64,000 nucleotides of DNA, taken from the NCBI GenBank assembly GCA_023055425.1, contig JALGPY010000002.1:156251345-156315344 (forward strand), read 5' to 3'. Position 1 is the stretch's first letter; each line of letters begins with the position of its first letter. The DNA comes from Linanthus parryae. Lineage: Eukaryota; Streptophyta; Magnoliopsida; Ericales; Polemoniaceae. Of the stretch, positions 11,971 through 23,177 are shown in pieces. The notes beneath the pieces were generated by a model. That model made no database searches. It saw nothing but the letters and a program-made list of their open reading frames with translations, and was not told the origin of the DNA. The position numbers were made by a program, and so were the translations under genes.

Positions 11971-13380
11971 TGTAGGGTTTTGATCATGGATGCGCAACGG
12001 AAAAACAAACTAACATAATCCATGCAATACCCTCCAAGGATCACAAGTCAAGAGACATAACGATGGTAAGAGAAGAAATCAATAACACACCTTAGGGTTT
12101 CTCCTTTGATGACTTCAAACGCGAATTGTGTCACGTTCTCTGTAGTTGATCCACGCCTAGAGTTGAATCCTAGATCTTCCCAATCCTTTGTGCTAGCCCG
12201 GAATGAGAAAGAGGAAGAAAAAATCACGCAAAACGAGACAACAAGGAGGTCTCGGCCTCCTTGTGGGCCGACAGGGACGGGCGGCGGCAAAGGGGGGCGG
12301 CGGTCCCTCTTTGCTTGCTTGATCTCTCCTTTTTGTTCTCTCCCACTCAAGTTATGATCAATAAGGTCATAAGTGTGGGAAGGAAGGAAGGATTTTCCTT
12401 TATATAGTCCAACAAATCCTTGCCAACTACCTAAAGGACCCATTCTAGTCCTACTAGAATTCGATTTAGTCCCTTCCTTGCAAATTAATCCTACTAAGTT
12501 TGCAAGGTGTTGCAAAGTGATCCTTCTAATTAATTAATTCTCAATTCTAGTGCAAATCTATATAGCGTGTGAACCCATAGGTTCTATCTAGTTAGTAGCA
12601 ACAATTTACTAATATGGAGCGGTTTCTAGCAAAACATCCATTCTAGCCAACTAATAGAATAGTCATCTTGACAAAACCGTGTACAAGTATTTGTATCATC
12701 CCTTTGTCTCTATATCCGGATTGGACACGAGACATACAAGTCACACTCGTATATCTAATCCATAGTTTCTCGATCCATGGGAATAGCCTTATTCGTGCAA
12801 ATAACATCAATATCCCATATTGATTTATTTGAGTCTGGCCAAACATTCTATAAGCACTATCCCTCGAGTGGCCTAGGATATTTGCTCCCGTTATGTGGGA
12901 GGGAATAATTATATCTACGTCCACTACGATCTCTAAGCTTGCTTCTTATTGTATCCGGTACACGCCTTTATAACTATCCAGTTACGGTGTAGCGTTTAAC
13001 GCTACCAAAATCACAATAATCCACAACTAGAATATCAGCGACTTCAAGTCTAAGGATGACAATACCATTGCACCACGAGAAGCACTTGTTACTTATCATA
13101 ACGTGTATGTAGCCTTCTCGGAGATGGGTCAATCCAGTGCGTCATTACCCTTATGCACACCTATATGTTGTGATATCTCCATATCAATCCAACCCCATAC
13201 TAGTCTATAGATGATTGTCCCATTAATCATTATACTGGACTAGGGATATTTAAGATAAACAACACAATTGTAAATCAAAGTACTTCATTATATTAAATAT
13301 CCAATAAATAATAAATGAATTTTCTAGCCACAAATAAATTCATACTAAACTAGATTGCCTCTAGGGCATCTATTCCAACA
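11971..13380 (-). repeat. 3' LTR of the copia element
   Basis: It is 1,410 bp and runs from tgtagggttt (11971) to tattccaaca (13380) on the plus strand. The minus-strand TATA box ctatataaagg is at 12398-12408. The polypurine-like minus-strand aagtgggagac abuts it at 13391-13381. It is clearly related to the 21763-23177 LTR but with many substitutions and small indels, so the insertion is not recent. Confidence 0.93.
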
Positions 13381-13396
13381 GTCTCCCACTTGCACT

Positions 13397-13589
13397 AGAG
13401 CCAATCTGGCGCATCTCGTATGCCCATGCTCCTAGTGTGCCCTTCATGCTTCCACTGCACAAGCGGCTTTGTAAGCGGGTCTGACAGATTCTCATCTGTG
13501 GGAATCTTGCATATCCGAACGTCTCCTCTATCGATAATATCTCGAATCAGATGGAACTTCCTGAGCATGTGCTTGGATTTCTGGTGTGA
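13397..13589 (-). pseudogene. C-terminal end of copia RNase H, separated by a nested LTR
   Basis: Minus-strand translation gives SHQKSKHMLRKFHLIRD and then DENLSDPLTKPL, with a stop codon just before the polypurine tract. This is the normal end of a copia polyprotein. Its upstream half ends with AQSKEPW at about 16365. The reading frame joins across the solo LTR if the insertion and one CCAGG copy are discounted, which confirms the nesting. Confidence 0.88.
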
Positions 13590-13594
13590 CCAGG

Positions 13595-16359
13595 TGAAAC
13601 AACCCCCTTTATCCGGCTCAGGACGAGACCGGGAGGGCGATGCTTAATAGAACTGGCGGAGATCAAAAACAATATAATCCACAACACATATTTATAACAT
13701 TAAACAACTATATTAAACTTTAAGTCTTTCATACTAGCTGATTACTATTACAAACAAATTAACTAACATTTATATATCAACTAATGGTGGCGTTCATATT
13801 CTAAGTGAGTCTCGCCCCTTCTATTCCTAAATTCTCCAGCTCCTAAACCTGCGGTGGGAAGGAAAACAACAACCGCAGTTTCGAAAATCAGCAAAAATAC
13901 TGAGCGAGATACACCTTAGCATGTAAAAACAGGAAGTACGAGATATGTTGCTGAATCATGAGTTATATAAAATAACAGTAACAGAGTATAAGTAAAACAA
14001 TATAAGAGTTTGCAGCGGCGATAACCAATTATGAATGTCGCAAGAGTAAAACCACTTATTTAAATTTCAACCCGTCTTACTTTTCCAACATTGGGGCAAA
14101 TAATTTCAATGTGTCGCGCTGTAACCCGGGTAGACCAGAACAAAGTAAAAGATGGTACTGGTTTATAGGGGGTGTAAGAACCCAAACCTCTCTACCAAGC
14201 GTTGTGGATTGCATTCCGCGTCCCGCTAGCCACCATGACCACATCTGACATTCTAGACCTTAAGTGTTGCAACACCCTCCTAAGAGCGTCAATCAAAGGA
14301 GTGGTATCTAGAAGCAGTACTCCATCCTAAGGCGAAAGGATTCGGGGGCACACGGAGTCCCGCATTTTAGGGTTTAAAACCCAAGGGATCGAAACCCGTG
14401 ATAAGTAACATAACTGGTTCCGGTACAGGCGAATACTTCCACTTCACTATATTAGTGATTTATTATTTATCGTGTGACAGTTTCAAAGAAACCATTCCGA
14501 AACGTAAACAAATTCAAGTAAAACATGTGAATCACAAACACATTTTGAGACAAATTATAAAAATTAAATTCCGACACGAAAGAAGCTAGGAACACGAGGC
14601 TAAGCATGTACTCTCACCTTAAGTCGAGATAGCAATTCACAATCTTCACAGATAGTTGAAGTAGCCTATGTCTACGAACCCGTCGCCTACAATTTACAAG
14701 TATCTAGTCACAATGATGCTACTTCCAAATAAACTAATGCATGGATGTTTGTCTAGGTCAGGTACTAAGTTCATCCCAAATTATCCTAATAAACCGGTTT
14801 CAAGTGGCGTATGTGTCGGATACAAGCTCTACATTAATATCATTCTAAGTGTCACTAATGCACATATAATGATGCTCACATATCAAAATAATTCCAACAA
14901 ATCATTAATAAATCCAAAATTTCAAGTTTTCTAAAATATTTGAAACTACAATTCTGGACCCTGACTTTAGAGCCACATATACCATATCAAAGCATCTCCT
15001 AAAATTGTGAAATTAATGTATAATTAACCTACTTGTGTCTACTTTCAGAAACACCAAGAAATTATTCATAGCTATTATAAAACGCAAGTTACAAAAATAA
15101 CAAAAACAGCTATGCAGAGAAGAGTTTGGCAAAAAGTTTCAACTTGACAAGGGGATTACTACAACTTGCAGAATAGCAATAAAGCTCATCTTCTCCAGAA
15201 TAAATCCCCTATATGTCTAGTTTCACCACAAGAAAGATTGGGTGCTATAAGTTACTGGAAATGAGGGTTTCAATAAAAATGGAAAGATTGGTCCAGAAAC
15301 ATATTTTCAGAAAACATGCAACTTAAAATGAGCATATCTCCCTAACCAAAATAGCTATGGAGTTGATTTTTCTCTCAAAATGAAACCCTATGAGTCTAGT
15401 TTTAAAAAATGTAAGATTTGAAAATTTTACAGAGACAAAAGTTGAAGTTATATTACGCAACTTGAGAAACATATTTTTATACTCAAATAGAACCAATTAG
15501 ACATACAAAAAGAGATAAAACAAGAGTTTTGGGGAACCATGTGAAGAATTTGAAAAACAAACAAGTTTAAAGTCTCCAATTCATGTTCTAGACACACATG
15601 CATCACAATCCAATAAATCACCAACAAGACATGATGTTAAACTAAACATGCACAAGCTATAAAAGAGATATAGGGTAAATAGTACTTACAATACCAGCCC
15701 CAAGAAGGAATAGAAGTGTTTGGAGGCCTTGGAAAGCTTGGGCCTTGATGAGCTTAAGATGCTTTCATGGAGGATTTGAAGAAAATGAGAAAAATGAATG
15801 AAGGAGATGAAGAAGATGATGATGGAGCTGAATTGATTGAGTTGTATCAGCCCCAAAGAGAGAGAGAGATATGTATTGAGAGTGATGGAGAGAATCAAGT
15901 GAGGGTAGGTGTGATGGTATGCATCATATAGTCATTGGATGATTAGTAAGAGTAATATTTTAATTGAGTTGACTTGGTAGTGGGTAAGGGGTTTGAGTGT
16001 GAAATTAAAAGTCTCCCAACAAGTTAGTTGGGGTAGAGATTGGATTAAAAGAAAAATGAGGGTTGCCATGAAAATACTAGAAATTGATGTATATACAAGA
16101 TAACACAAACAAGATGGGTAAAAATGAAATTTTCATTTACTATCTAGCACATAAAAGATAAATTTTACACTAAAAGAAAATTACAAAATATCTCCAAATA
16201 AACTATTATGTCCTTAAATGTCAAAATGCACTTTTATAAAATTAAAGGACACACGTCAAGAGTAAATTTGAAATAGTACTATTATCATTTTTTTAAACAA
16301 AAATTATTTGTTTTATCGAAATTACAAAATAACCCTTAGCGAAAATACGGGGTATTACA
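13595..16359 (-). mobile_element. Solo LTR of a Tekay/Del-like Ty3/gypsy element nested in copia RNase H
   Basis: It is 2,765 bp, begins TG and ends CA on the plus strand, and is flanked by CCAGG at 13590-13594 and 16360-16364. The minus strand begins TGTAATACCCCGTATTTTCG and ends GGGGGTTGTTTCA, both characteristic of long chromovirus LTRs of the Tekay/Del kind. No gag or pol is present, so it is best read as a solo LTR left after recombination between two LTRs. The small ORFs inside carry no domain. Confidence 0.85.
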
Positions 16360-17046
16360 CCAGGGCTCCTTTGATTGCGCGATCGCCCCAGTGTTGTCAC
16401 AATACACCTCAACTGGATCCGCAATGCTAGGAACCACACCAAGTTCAGAAACAAACTTTCTGATCCAAACAGCTTTCTTTGCTGCGCCATTTGCAGCAAT
16501 GTACTCAGCCTCTGTTGTAGAATCAGATACCGTCTCTTGCTTGGAACTTTTCCAGCTCACCGCTGCTCCATTCAGGAAAAACACATATCCCGATTGTGAT
16601 CTAAAGTCATCTCTGTCGATTTGGAAGCTTGCATCAGTGTAACCCCTTACACGCAACTCTTCCTCACCGCCAAATATCAAGAAAGCATCCTTAGTTCTAC
16701 TCAAGTACTTTAGGATGTTCTTGACTGAAATCCAGTGACTCTCACCCGGATTGGATTGGTATATGCTTGTCATACTCAAGGCATATGACACATCTGGTCT
16801 AGTACATAACATGGCGTACATGATAGACGAGGCATAGGGAATTCTACCCATGCGTTCCTTCTCAATCTCATTGGAAGGACAACCACTCTTCGAAAGAGTG
16901 ATTCCATGTGACATGGGCAAGAATCCCTTCTTGGAATCTTGCATGTTGAACCGCTTCAACACCTTGTCAATATATGTACTTTGACTTAGGCCTAGCATTC
17001 TCTTAGATCTATCTCTATAGATCTTTATACCGAGTATATAGGTTGC
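16360..17046 (-). pseudogene. Copia reverse transcriptase end and RNase H N-terminal part
   Basis: The open frame from 16998 has YAMLCTRPDVSYAL, then the RNase H motifs GYTDASF and STTEAEYIAA and the third conserved segment VYCDNTGAIAQSKEPW, where the nested LTR cuts it. RNase H removes the RNA strand during reverse transcription. Between 17046 and 16998 the frame is broken (stop after FLMEG), so it is not continuous with the RT segment upstream. Confidence 0.9.
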
Positions 17047-18081
17047 TTACCCTTCCATTAAGAAACACTTCCCTAGCCAATCTTTTACAGATTGCAGCAT
17101 GGGAACGTCGTTTCCAATAAGGAGTATGTCGTCAACATACAAGACCAGAAAAGCTACAGAGCTACCACTAACCTTTTTGTAGACACAAGACTCATCTTTG
17201 TTTCTGATGAAGCCAAATTCTTTGACTACTTCATCAAAACGTCGATTCCAACTCCTAGAAGCTTGTTTCAATCCATAAATGAATCGTTGCAGCTTACAGA
17301 CTTTGTTGGCTTGCTTTGGATCCTCAAAACCCTCCGGATGTATCATATACACGCCCTCGAGGAGATTCCCATAAAGGAATGCTGTTTTGACATCCATCTG
17401 CCAAATCTCATAGTCATGGTATGCTGCAATTGCAAGTAGGATTCGGATGGATTTGGTCATAGCGACTGGTGAAAAGGTTTCATCGTAGTCAATATCATGA
17501 ATCTGTCTGAATCCTTTAGCCACCAATCGGCCCTTATAGGTGATCACATTACCATCCATGTCGATCTTCTTCTTGAAGACCCACTTGCACCATATGGGTC
17601 GCGCCCCTTCGGGTGGTTCTACCAAAGTCCATACTTTGTTGGTATACATGGATTCCATCTCGGATCTCATGGCTTCTAGCCACTTCTGAGAGTCTGGGCC
17701 TTTCATAGCCTCTTCATAGGTAGTAGGCTCATCATCTATGAGCATCGTGTCACCGGAATCGGTCACGAGAAGTCCATACCTCTCGGGTTCCTGGCGCACT
17801 CTACTAGATCTACGAAGCTCTTGTGTTACCTGAAAAGGCTGCTCCACAACTGTTTGTGGTTCCTGTTCATGTTCCATAATCGGTTCAGTGATTTGTGGTT
17901 GAATTTCTTCAACTTCTACAGTCCTCCCACTTGCTTCTTTAGAGACAAACTCTCTTTCTAGAAACACGCCGGTCCGAGCAACAAACACTTTGTTCTCGGT
18001 TGGATTGTAGAAGCAGTAACCCTTAGTTTTCTTAGGGTGCCCCACAAATTTACAATTGTCCGACTTTGGCCCTAGCTTGTC
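17047..18081 (-). pseudogene. Copia reverse transcriptase
   Basis: The open frame 18045-17047 begins in the integrase C-terminal region (GYCFYNPTENKVF). It continues through a variable linker to RT motifs: WKWVFKKK-like segment, VAKGF, DYDETFSPVA, QMDVKTAFLYGN and the catalytic YVDDILL, with YGLKQASRSW before it. It copies element RNA into cDNA in cytoplasmic particles. The catalytic Asp pair is intact, but the stop at the 3' end and the break from integrase make it a relic. Confidence 0.92.
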
Positions 18082-18783
18082 TCATTGTAAACGTTTTACA
18101 TAGACATCGCAGCCCCAAATCCTCATGAACGAAAGTGTGGGACGCCTCCCACTCCACATCTCATGTTGTGTCTTCATGACTGGTTTAGATGGAACACGGT
18201 TAATGGTGAAAGCTGCACTTAATAGAGCGTGGCCCCAAAACGATAATGGAAGATCAGATTGACACATAATAGATCGAACCATATCCAATAGGGTTCGATT
18301 CCTCCTCTCAGACACGCCATTCCATTGTGGCGTTCCGGGTGGAGTGAGTTGGGACACGATCCCACACTCTCTAAGATAGTCGTCAAACTCTTGGCTCAAG
18401 TATTCTCCGTCACGATCCGATCGTATAGCCTTGATACTTTTTCCAAGTTGCTTCTCTACTTCATTCTTGAACACTTCAAAGGATTCGGATTTGGCCTTCA
18501 TAAGGTACACAAATCCATATCTACTGTAATCATCAGTAAATGTAATGAAGTAGACATAACCACCCCTGACAGGCGTGGCAAATGGCCCACACACATCGGT
18601 ATGTATGAGCGCCAATTGCTCACTAGTCCTCTCAAATTTCTTATTGAAAGGGGACTTTGTCATTTTTCCCAATAAACAAGCCTCACATGTCTCATATGAT
18701 TCAAAATCAAATGAGTCTAGTAGTCCATCCTTATGGAGTCTAGATACACGTTTCTCGTTATATGGCCTAAACGACAGTGCCAT
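18082..18783 (-). pseudogene. Copia GAG-pre-integrase and integrase
   Basis: It contains a C-x2-C motif (CEACLLGK), the first catalytic Asp in HTDVCGPF, the second in RSDRDGEYL and the Glu in NGVSERRNRTLL, followed by RIWGCDVYV. The upstream WHxRLGH box is present near 18770-18790 but in another frame, which marks a frameshift. A stop at 18082 separates it from the RT frame. Confidence 0.9.
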
Positions 18784-18847
18784 AAGTAAGCAGGATTTAA
18801 ATTATTTATTTTAATCCTCTTGGTATTAATGTTGTAGACAGGATTGC

Positions 18848-19486
18848 TTAGATCAAGGACATACAGTCCATTAAATAATTGCGCACATACTGAATATTAT
18901 TCAAATAAAAGGAACAACAATTGTTCTTTATTGAAATAATAAAACCTTCCTTGTCCAAACAAGAAATAGAAATAATGTTTCTGTTCATAGCAGGCACAAA
19001 ATAGCAATTATTTAATTCTAAAACTAATCCCGAAGGCAGAGATAGCTCGCACACGCCCATGGCCAACGCAACAACTTTTGCTCCATTCCCAACGCGTAGA
19101 TCTATCTCCCCTTTAGCCAATCTTCTACTTCTCTTTAGATCCTGCACATTTTGACAAATGTGAGATCCACATCCAGTATCTAATACCCATGATGTAGAGA
19201 CAATTAAATTGACATCCACAACAAAAATACCTGGTGGTGGTGGAATCACTATTCCAGGCCGCTTGTCCTCCAGATATTTTGGGCAGTTCCTCCTCCAGTG
19301 TCCAGGCTAACTGCAGTAGTGACATTCACCTTTAGTCACACCTTTGTCAATGCCACCAACAGGCTTAAGGGCAGGCTCCTTGGACTTGGCAACTGACTTG
19401 CCTTTGCCCTTGGAGGATGAGGCAAACCTTTTGCCCTTTCTTTTCTGCACCATCATAATGACCTTGACCTTACCCTTGTTGATGCT
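18848..19486 (-). pseudogene. Copia nucleocapsid zinc knuckle and protease
   Basis: The minus strand encodes a Lys-rich stretch and a zinc knuckle (CHYC, GHWRRNC) that carries an internal TAG stop. The aspartic protease active site WVLDTGCGSHIC follows, then the LRVGNGAKV segment. The protease cleaves the Gag-Pol polyprotein. The stop inside the knuckle and another after RTPE (19487) prevent a full product. Confidence 0.85.
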
Positions 19487-20083
19487 TTATTCAGGTGTCC
19501 TCAACATATTGAGAAAATCTGGCAGTGGTTTCACGATCTCGTTCATGTTATAGTTCATGATGAACTGTCGATAACTCTCGGGCAACGATTGCAACACGAG
19601 ATCGGTTGCCAACTCTTGGCCGACCGGGAACCCCAGTCGGGCGAGATTCTCCAAGTACCCGATCATACGGAGTACATGGGGTCCCACCGGGTTCCCTTCT
19701 GCCAGATAACACTTGAACAATGCCTTAGAGATCTCATACCTCTCAACCCTTTCCTGCTCTTGGAAGAGCTGCTTCAGATGCTCGATCATATCGACATCAT
19801 TCATGTTTTCGTGTTGCTTCTGAAGCTCAGAAGTCATGGTTCATAGCATCAGTCAGGCCGCATCATTAGCGTCATCAACACGCTTTTGATATGCCTTTAG
19901 GGCTGCAGGTGTTTGGTTCTCTGGACCTTCTGGAACATGCTCCTCTATTGTGTACAGTTTCTTCTCTTGCTTGAGAACGATTCTCAAGTTTCTGTACCAA
20001 TCAAGGAAGTTGGTTCCAGAGAGCTTGTCCTTCTCAAGGACAGATCGTAGGGAATGTTGTGAACTCGATGAATTGTTTGCCAT
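19487..20083 (-). pseudogene. Copia gag
   Basis: The ATG at 20083 opens MANNSSSSQHS, followed by FLDWYRNLRIVL, which fits the copia gag capsid family that forms the virus-like particle. The frame continues to 19487 but is cut by two in-frame TGA codons near 19853 and 19841. The downstream part (MTSELQKQH, YEISKALF, ESYRQFIMNY) is the capsid C-terminal region. Confidence 0.88.
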
Positions 20084-20089
20084 TTGGAA

Positions 20090-21748
20090 TTTTACAAAAG
20101 GAAAATACGTAAGTTTTAGTTTTTGTGAATTTTTTGACTGTATTCAATAATGGCTAGTTTATCAAATATAACTCCCACTATTTTTCTACGGATTAATAAC
20201 CCTCAAGATATTAATGCGGAAAATATCCATATATTTTCTAGTGGGCCAAGATCCATGTTTCATCTCCTTATGAGCTTGCTTTGGCAAGTCACCCATAATT
20301 TGACTACTTTAGGTAGGAACAATTTCCAATTGCATCCCTTATGCAACTCTTGGTTCAATTGGGCAAATAACTCCTTACTTATCCATCCGTATGGAAAATC
20401 CCAATTGATTGCCTCTAGGTTTTTAATCATATTAATAGCCTAGTTGTGTTCAACCTCTTATTTAAACAATTGCACATTACTAGCTTGTGCCATCGCATTC
20501 CATCATTATGAACAAAGTCGCCTTGCTTTGGCACGCACGAACTTGATAAATCATGATGATAATGAGTGTTTAAATAACGAGAAGGCAAGAACACAATATT
20601 TGAATTTTGAGGGATTTTAAATTCAATTTTTAATTGTTTTGTTGATCAATATCAACTAATTTATCTATTTGAGCTTGTGCACAACTCCAAATAATAGATC
20701 CGGGTTGTCTAATTATCTTATTATCCTAATTGCATGCATCATCCATACACCAACCACAAAAAAATAAGACAATAAAATAAACAACCACAAAACTGAATAA
20801 AACGTGATGTGAATATGGCCTTTTCTAGACTAAGATAATTCCAAGCCAATGGAATTATCTATGAACCCTAAAAGCAAACACATCTCCATGCGTCTTCATC
20901 TTTTGGTCCATCCACCATAGTCATGTGGAATGCTCCATGCTCCATCTTTTAAGGCTCTTTTGTCTTTGGGCTTCTTTTCTTCAATCTTGGCTAACAATCT
21001 ACTTTATCTAGCACTGGCTAACAACTATACTAAATAAAATAAATCTCACAAGTTGAGAAAAAAATGGCTCGTCGGCCATAAAACCCTAATTAATTATTAC
21101 AATTAATTGATCAGCTCGCAGGCTGTAAACCAAACCACAAAAAATAAACATCCACATCAAACCACATCCTAAGGCCATATCCAATCACCATGCGATATGC
21201 ACATAAACAGTTAAAATCCAATTTTAACGCGCTTGGTCAATTTTAATTGATTTTAGGATATTCTGGGGTTAAAACGGTCCATAGGGCCCAACAATCAAAT
21301 TGCCCGGGCCCAAAAAGAGAACCGCAAAGGCCTTGGGCCGGCCGGCCCCTAGCCCACGCGGCTAGGCCGCGGGCTAGGGCTGCCCCGGCCCCTAGGCCGA
21401 GCCTTGCTTGGGCGGCAAGCAAGGAGGGGTGGTCCCTAGGGGGGCCGAACCTCCTTTGTGAGTTGTTTCCAAAACAACTCCCTTGCTTGGTGCCCAAGTT
21501 TGGTTGTTTCCTTGTATGGGAAGAACTCCTTCTTTCCATAGGATGCCCAAACCCTAGATCTAAGATCCTAAAATTTCTCAAACTCACTAATTCATGCATC
21601 CAATGTAAAACTAGGTCTTGTTATGATATATTATTGACAAATTGCATCATATGCTTGATTTTTCTTGTTTTACGCGATAAGCAATAATTTTAAGGTGTAA
21701 AACTATCAAAACGTAACACATAAACCACGTTTATGCTCTATGACCTGT
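20090..21748 (-). other. Copia leader between primer site and gag
   Basis: About 1.66 kb holds no credible gene. A GC-rich pocket at about 21290-21440, including ggccggccggcc, stands out from the AT-rich surroundings and produces long but meaningless ORFs on both strands. A comparable pocket occurs in the leader of the 38398-46219 element. Confidence 0.6.
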
Positions 21749-21761
21749 GGCTCTGATACCA
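21749..21761 (-). other. Primer-binding site for initiator tRNA-Met
   Basis: The minus strand reads TGGTATCAGAGCC immediately inside the 5' LTR with one spacer base. It pairs with the 3' end of plant initiator tRNA-Met and primes minus-strand cDNA. Confidence 0.93.
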
Positions 21762-21762
21762 C

Positions 21763-23177
21763 TATAGGATTTTGATGCGCAACGGAAACACAAACAAACA
21801 TAATCCATGCAATACCCTCCAAGGATCACAAGTCAAGAGACATAACGATGGTAAGAGAAGAAATCAATAACACACCTTAGGGTTTCTCATTTGATGACTT
21901 TAAATGCGAATTGTGTCACGTTCTCTATAGTTGATCCACGCCTAGAGTTGATCCTAGATCTTCCCTAACCTTTGTGCTAGCCCGCAATGAGGAAGAGGAA
22001 GAAAAAATCACGCAAAACGAGACAACAAGGAGGTCTCGGCCTCCTTGTGGGCCGACGGGGACGGGCGGCGGCAAAGGGGGGGGGGGGGCGGCGGTCCCTC
22101 TTTGCTTACTTGCTCTCTCCTTTTTGTTCTCTCCCACTCAAGTTATGATCAATAAGGTCATAAGTGTGAGAAGGAAGGAAGGAGTGGCCTTTATATAGTC
22201 CAACAAATCCTTGCCAACTACCTAAATGACCCATTCTATTCCTACTAGAATTCGGTTTAGTCCCTTCCTTGTAAATTAGTCCTACTAAGTTTGCAAGGTG
22301 TTGCAAAGTGATCCTTCTAATTAATTAATCCAATTAATTAATTCCCAAATCTATTTCAACTCTATATAGCGTGTGACCCCATAGGTTCTATCTAGTTGGT
22401 AGCAACAATTTGCTATTATGGAGCGGTTTCTAGCAAAACATTCATTTTAGCCAACTAATAGAATAGTCATCTTGACAAACCTTGTACAAGTAATTGTCTC
22501 ATCCCTTTGTCTCTATATCCGGATTGGACACGAGACATACAAGTCACACTTGTATATCCAATCCATAGTTTCTCGATCTATGAGAATAGCCTTATTCGTG
22601 CAAATAACATCAATATCCCATATTGATTTATTTGAGTATGGCCAGACATTCTATAAGCACTATCCCTCGAGTGGCCTAGGATATTTGCTCCTGTTATGTG
22701 GGAGGGACAAATTCTATCTACGTCCACTACGATCTGTAAGCTTGCTTCTTATTGTATCCGGTACACGCCTTTATAACTACCCATTTACGGTGTAGCGTTT
22801 AACGCTACCAAAATCACAATAATACACAACTAGAATATCTAGCGACTTCAAGTCTAAGGATGACAATACCATTGCACCACGAGAAGCACTTGTGACTTAT
22901 CATAACGTGTATGTAGCCTTCTCGGAGATGGGTCAATCCAGTGCGTCATTACCCTTAATGCACATCATGATATCTCCATATCAATCCAACCCCATACTAG
23001 TCTATAGATTATTGTCTCATTAATCATTATACTGGACTAGGGATATTTAAGATAAACAACATAATTGTAAATCTAAGGACTTCATTATATTAAATATCCA
23101 ATAAATAATAAATGAATTTTCTAGCCACAAATAAATTCATACTAAACTAGATTGCCTCTAGGGCATCTATTCCAACA
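21763..23177 (-). repeat. 5' LTR of the copia element
   Basis: It is 1,415 bp and is the mate of the 11971-13380 LTR. The minus-strand TATA box ctatataaagg is at about 22189-22199. The inner end tataggattt has diverged from tgtagggttt of its mate, losing the TG/CA end by one base. It is directly followed by GTTAC. Confidence 0.93.

Larger units (their letters stand above)
11971..23177 (-). mobile_element. Complete Ty1/copia retrotransposon with 5-bp target duplication
   Basis: Both LTRs, primer-binding site, gag-pol and polypurine tract are present on the minus strand. The flanks carry the same five bases, GTTAC, at 11966-11970 and 23178-23182. From the 5' end (right) the order is LTR, tRNA-Met primer site, leader of about 1.7 kb, gag, protease, integrase, reverse transcriptase, RNase H, polypurine tract, LTR. 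A 2.77-kb gypsy LTR is nested in RNase H. Several in-frame stops and frameshifts make it non-functional. It landed at the end of a mariner-like transposase gene. Confidence 0.95.

Noticed and set aside
12048..12515. 155-codon minus-strand ORF
   Set aside because: It lies wholly inside the copia LTR, recurs in pieces in the other LTR and has no domain.
21243..21687. Long ORFs on both strands in a GC-rich tract
   Set aside because: Base composition lowers stop frequency; the peptides are low-complexity and lie in the copia leader.
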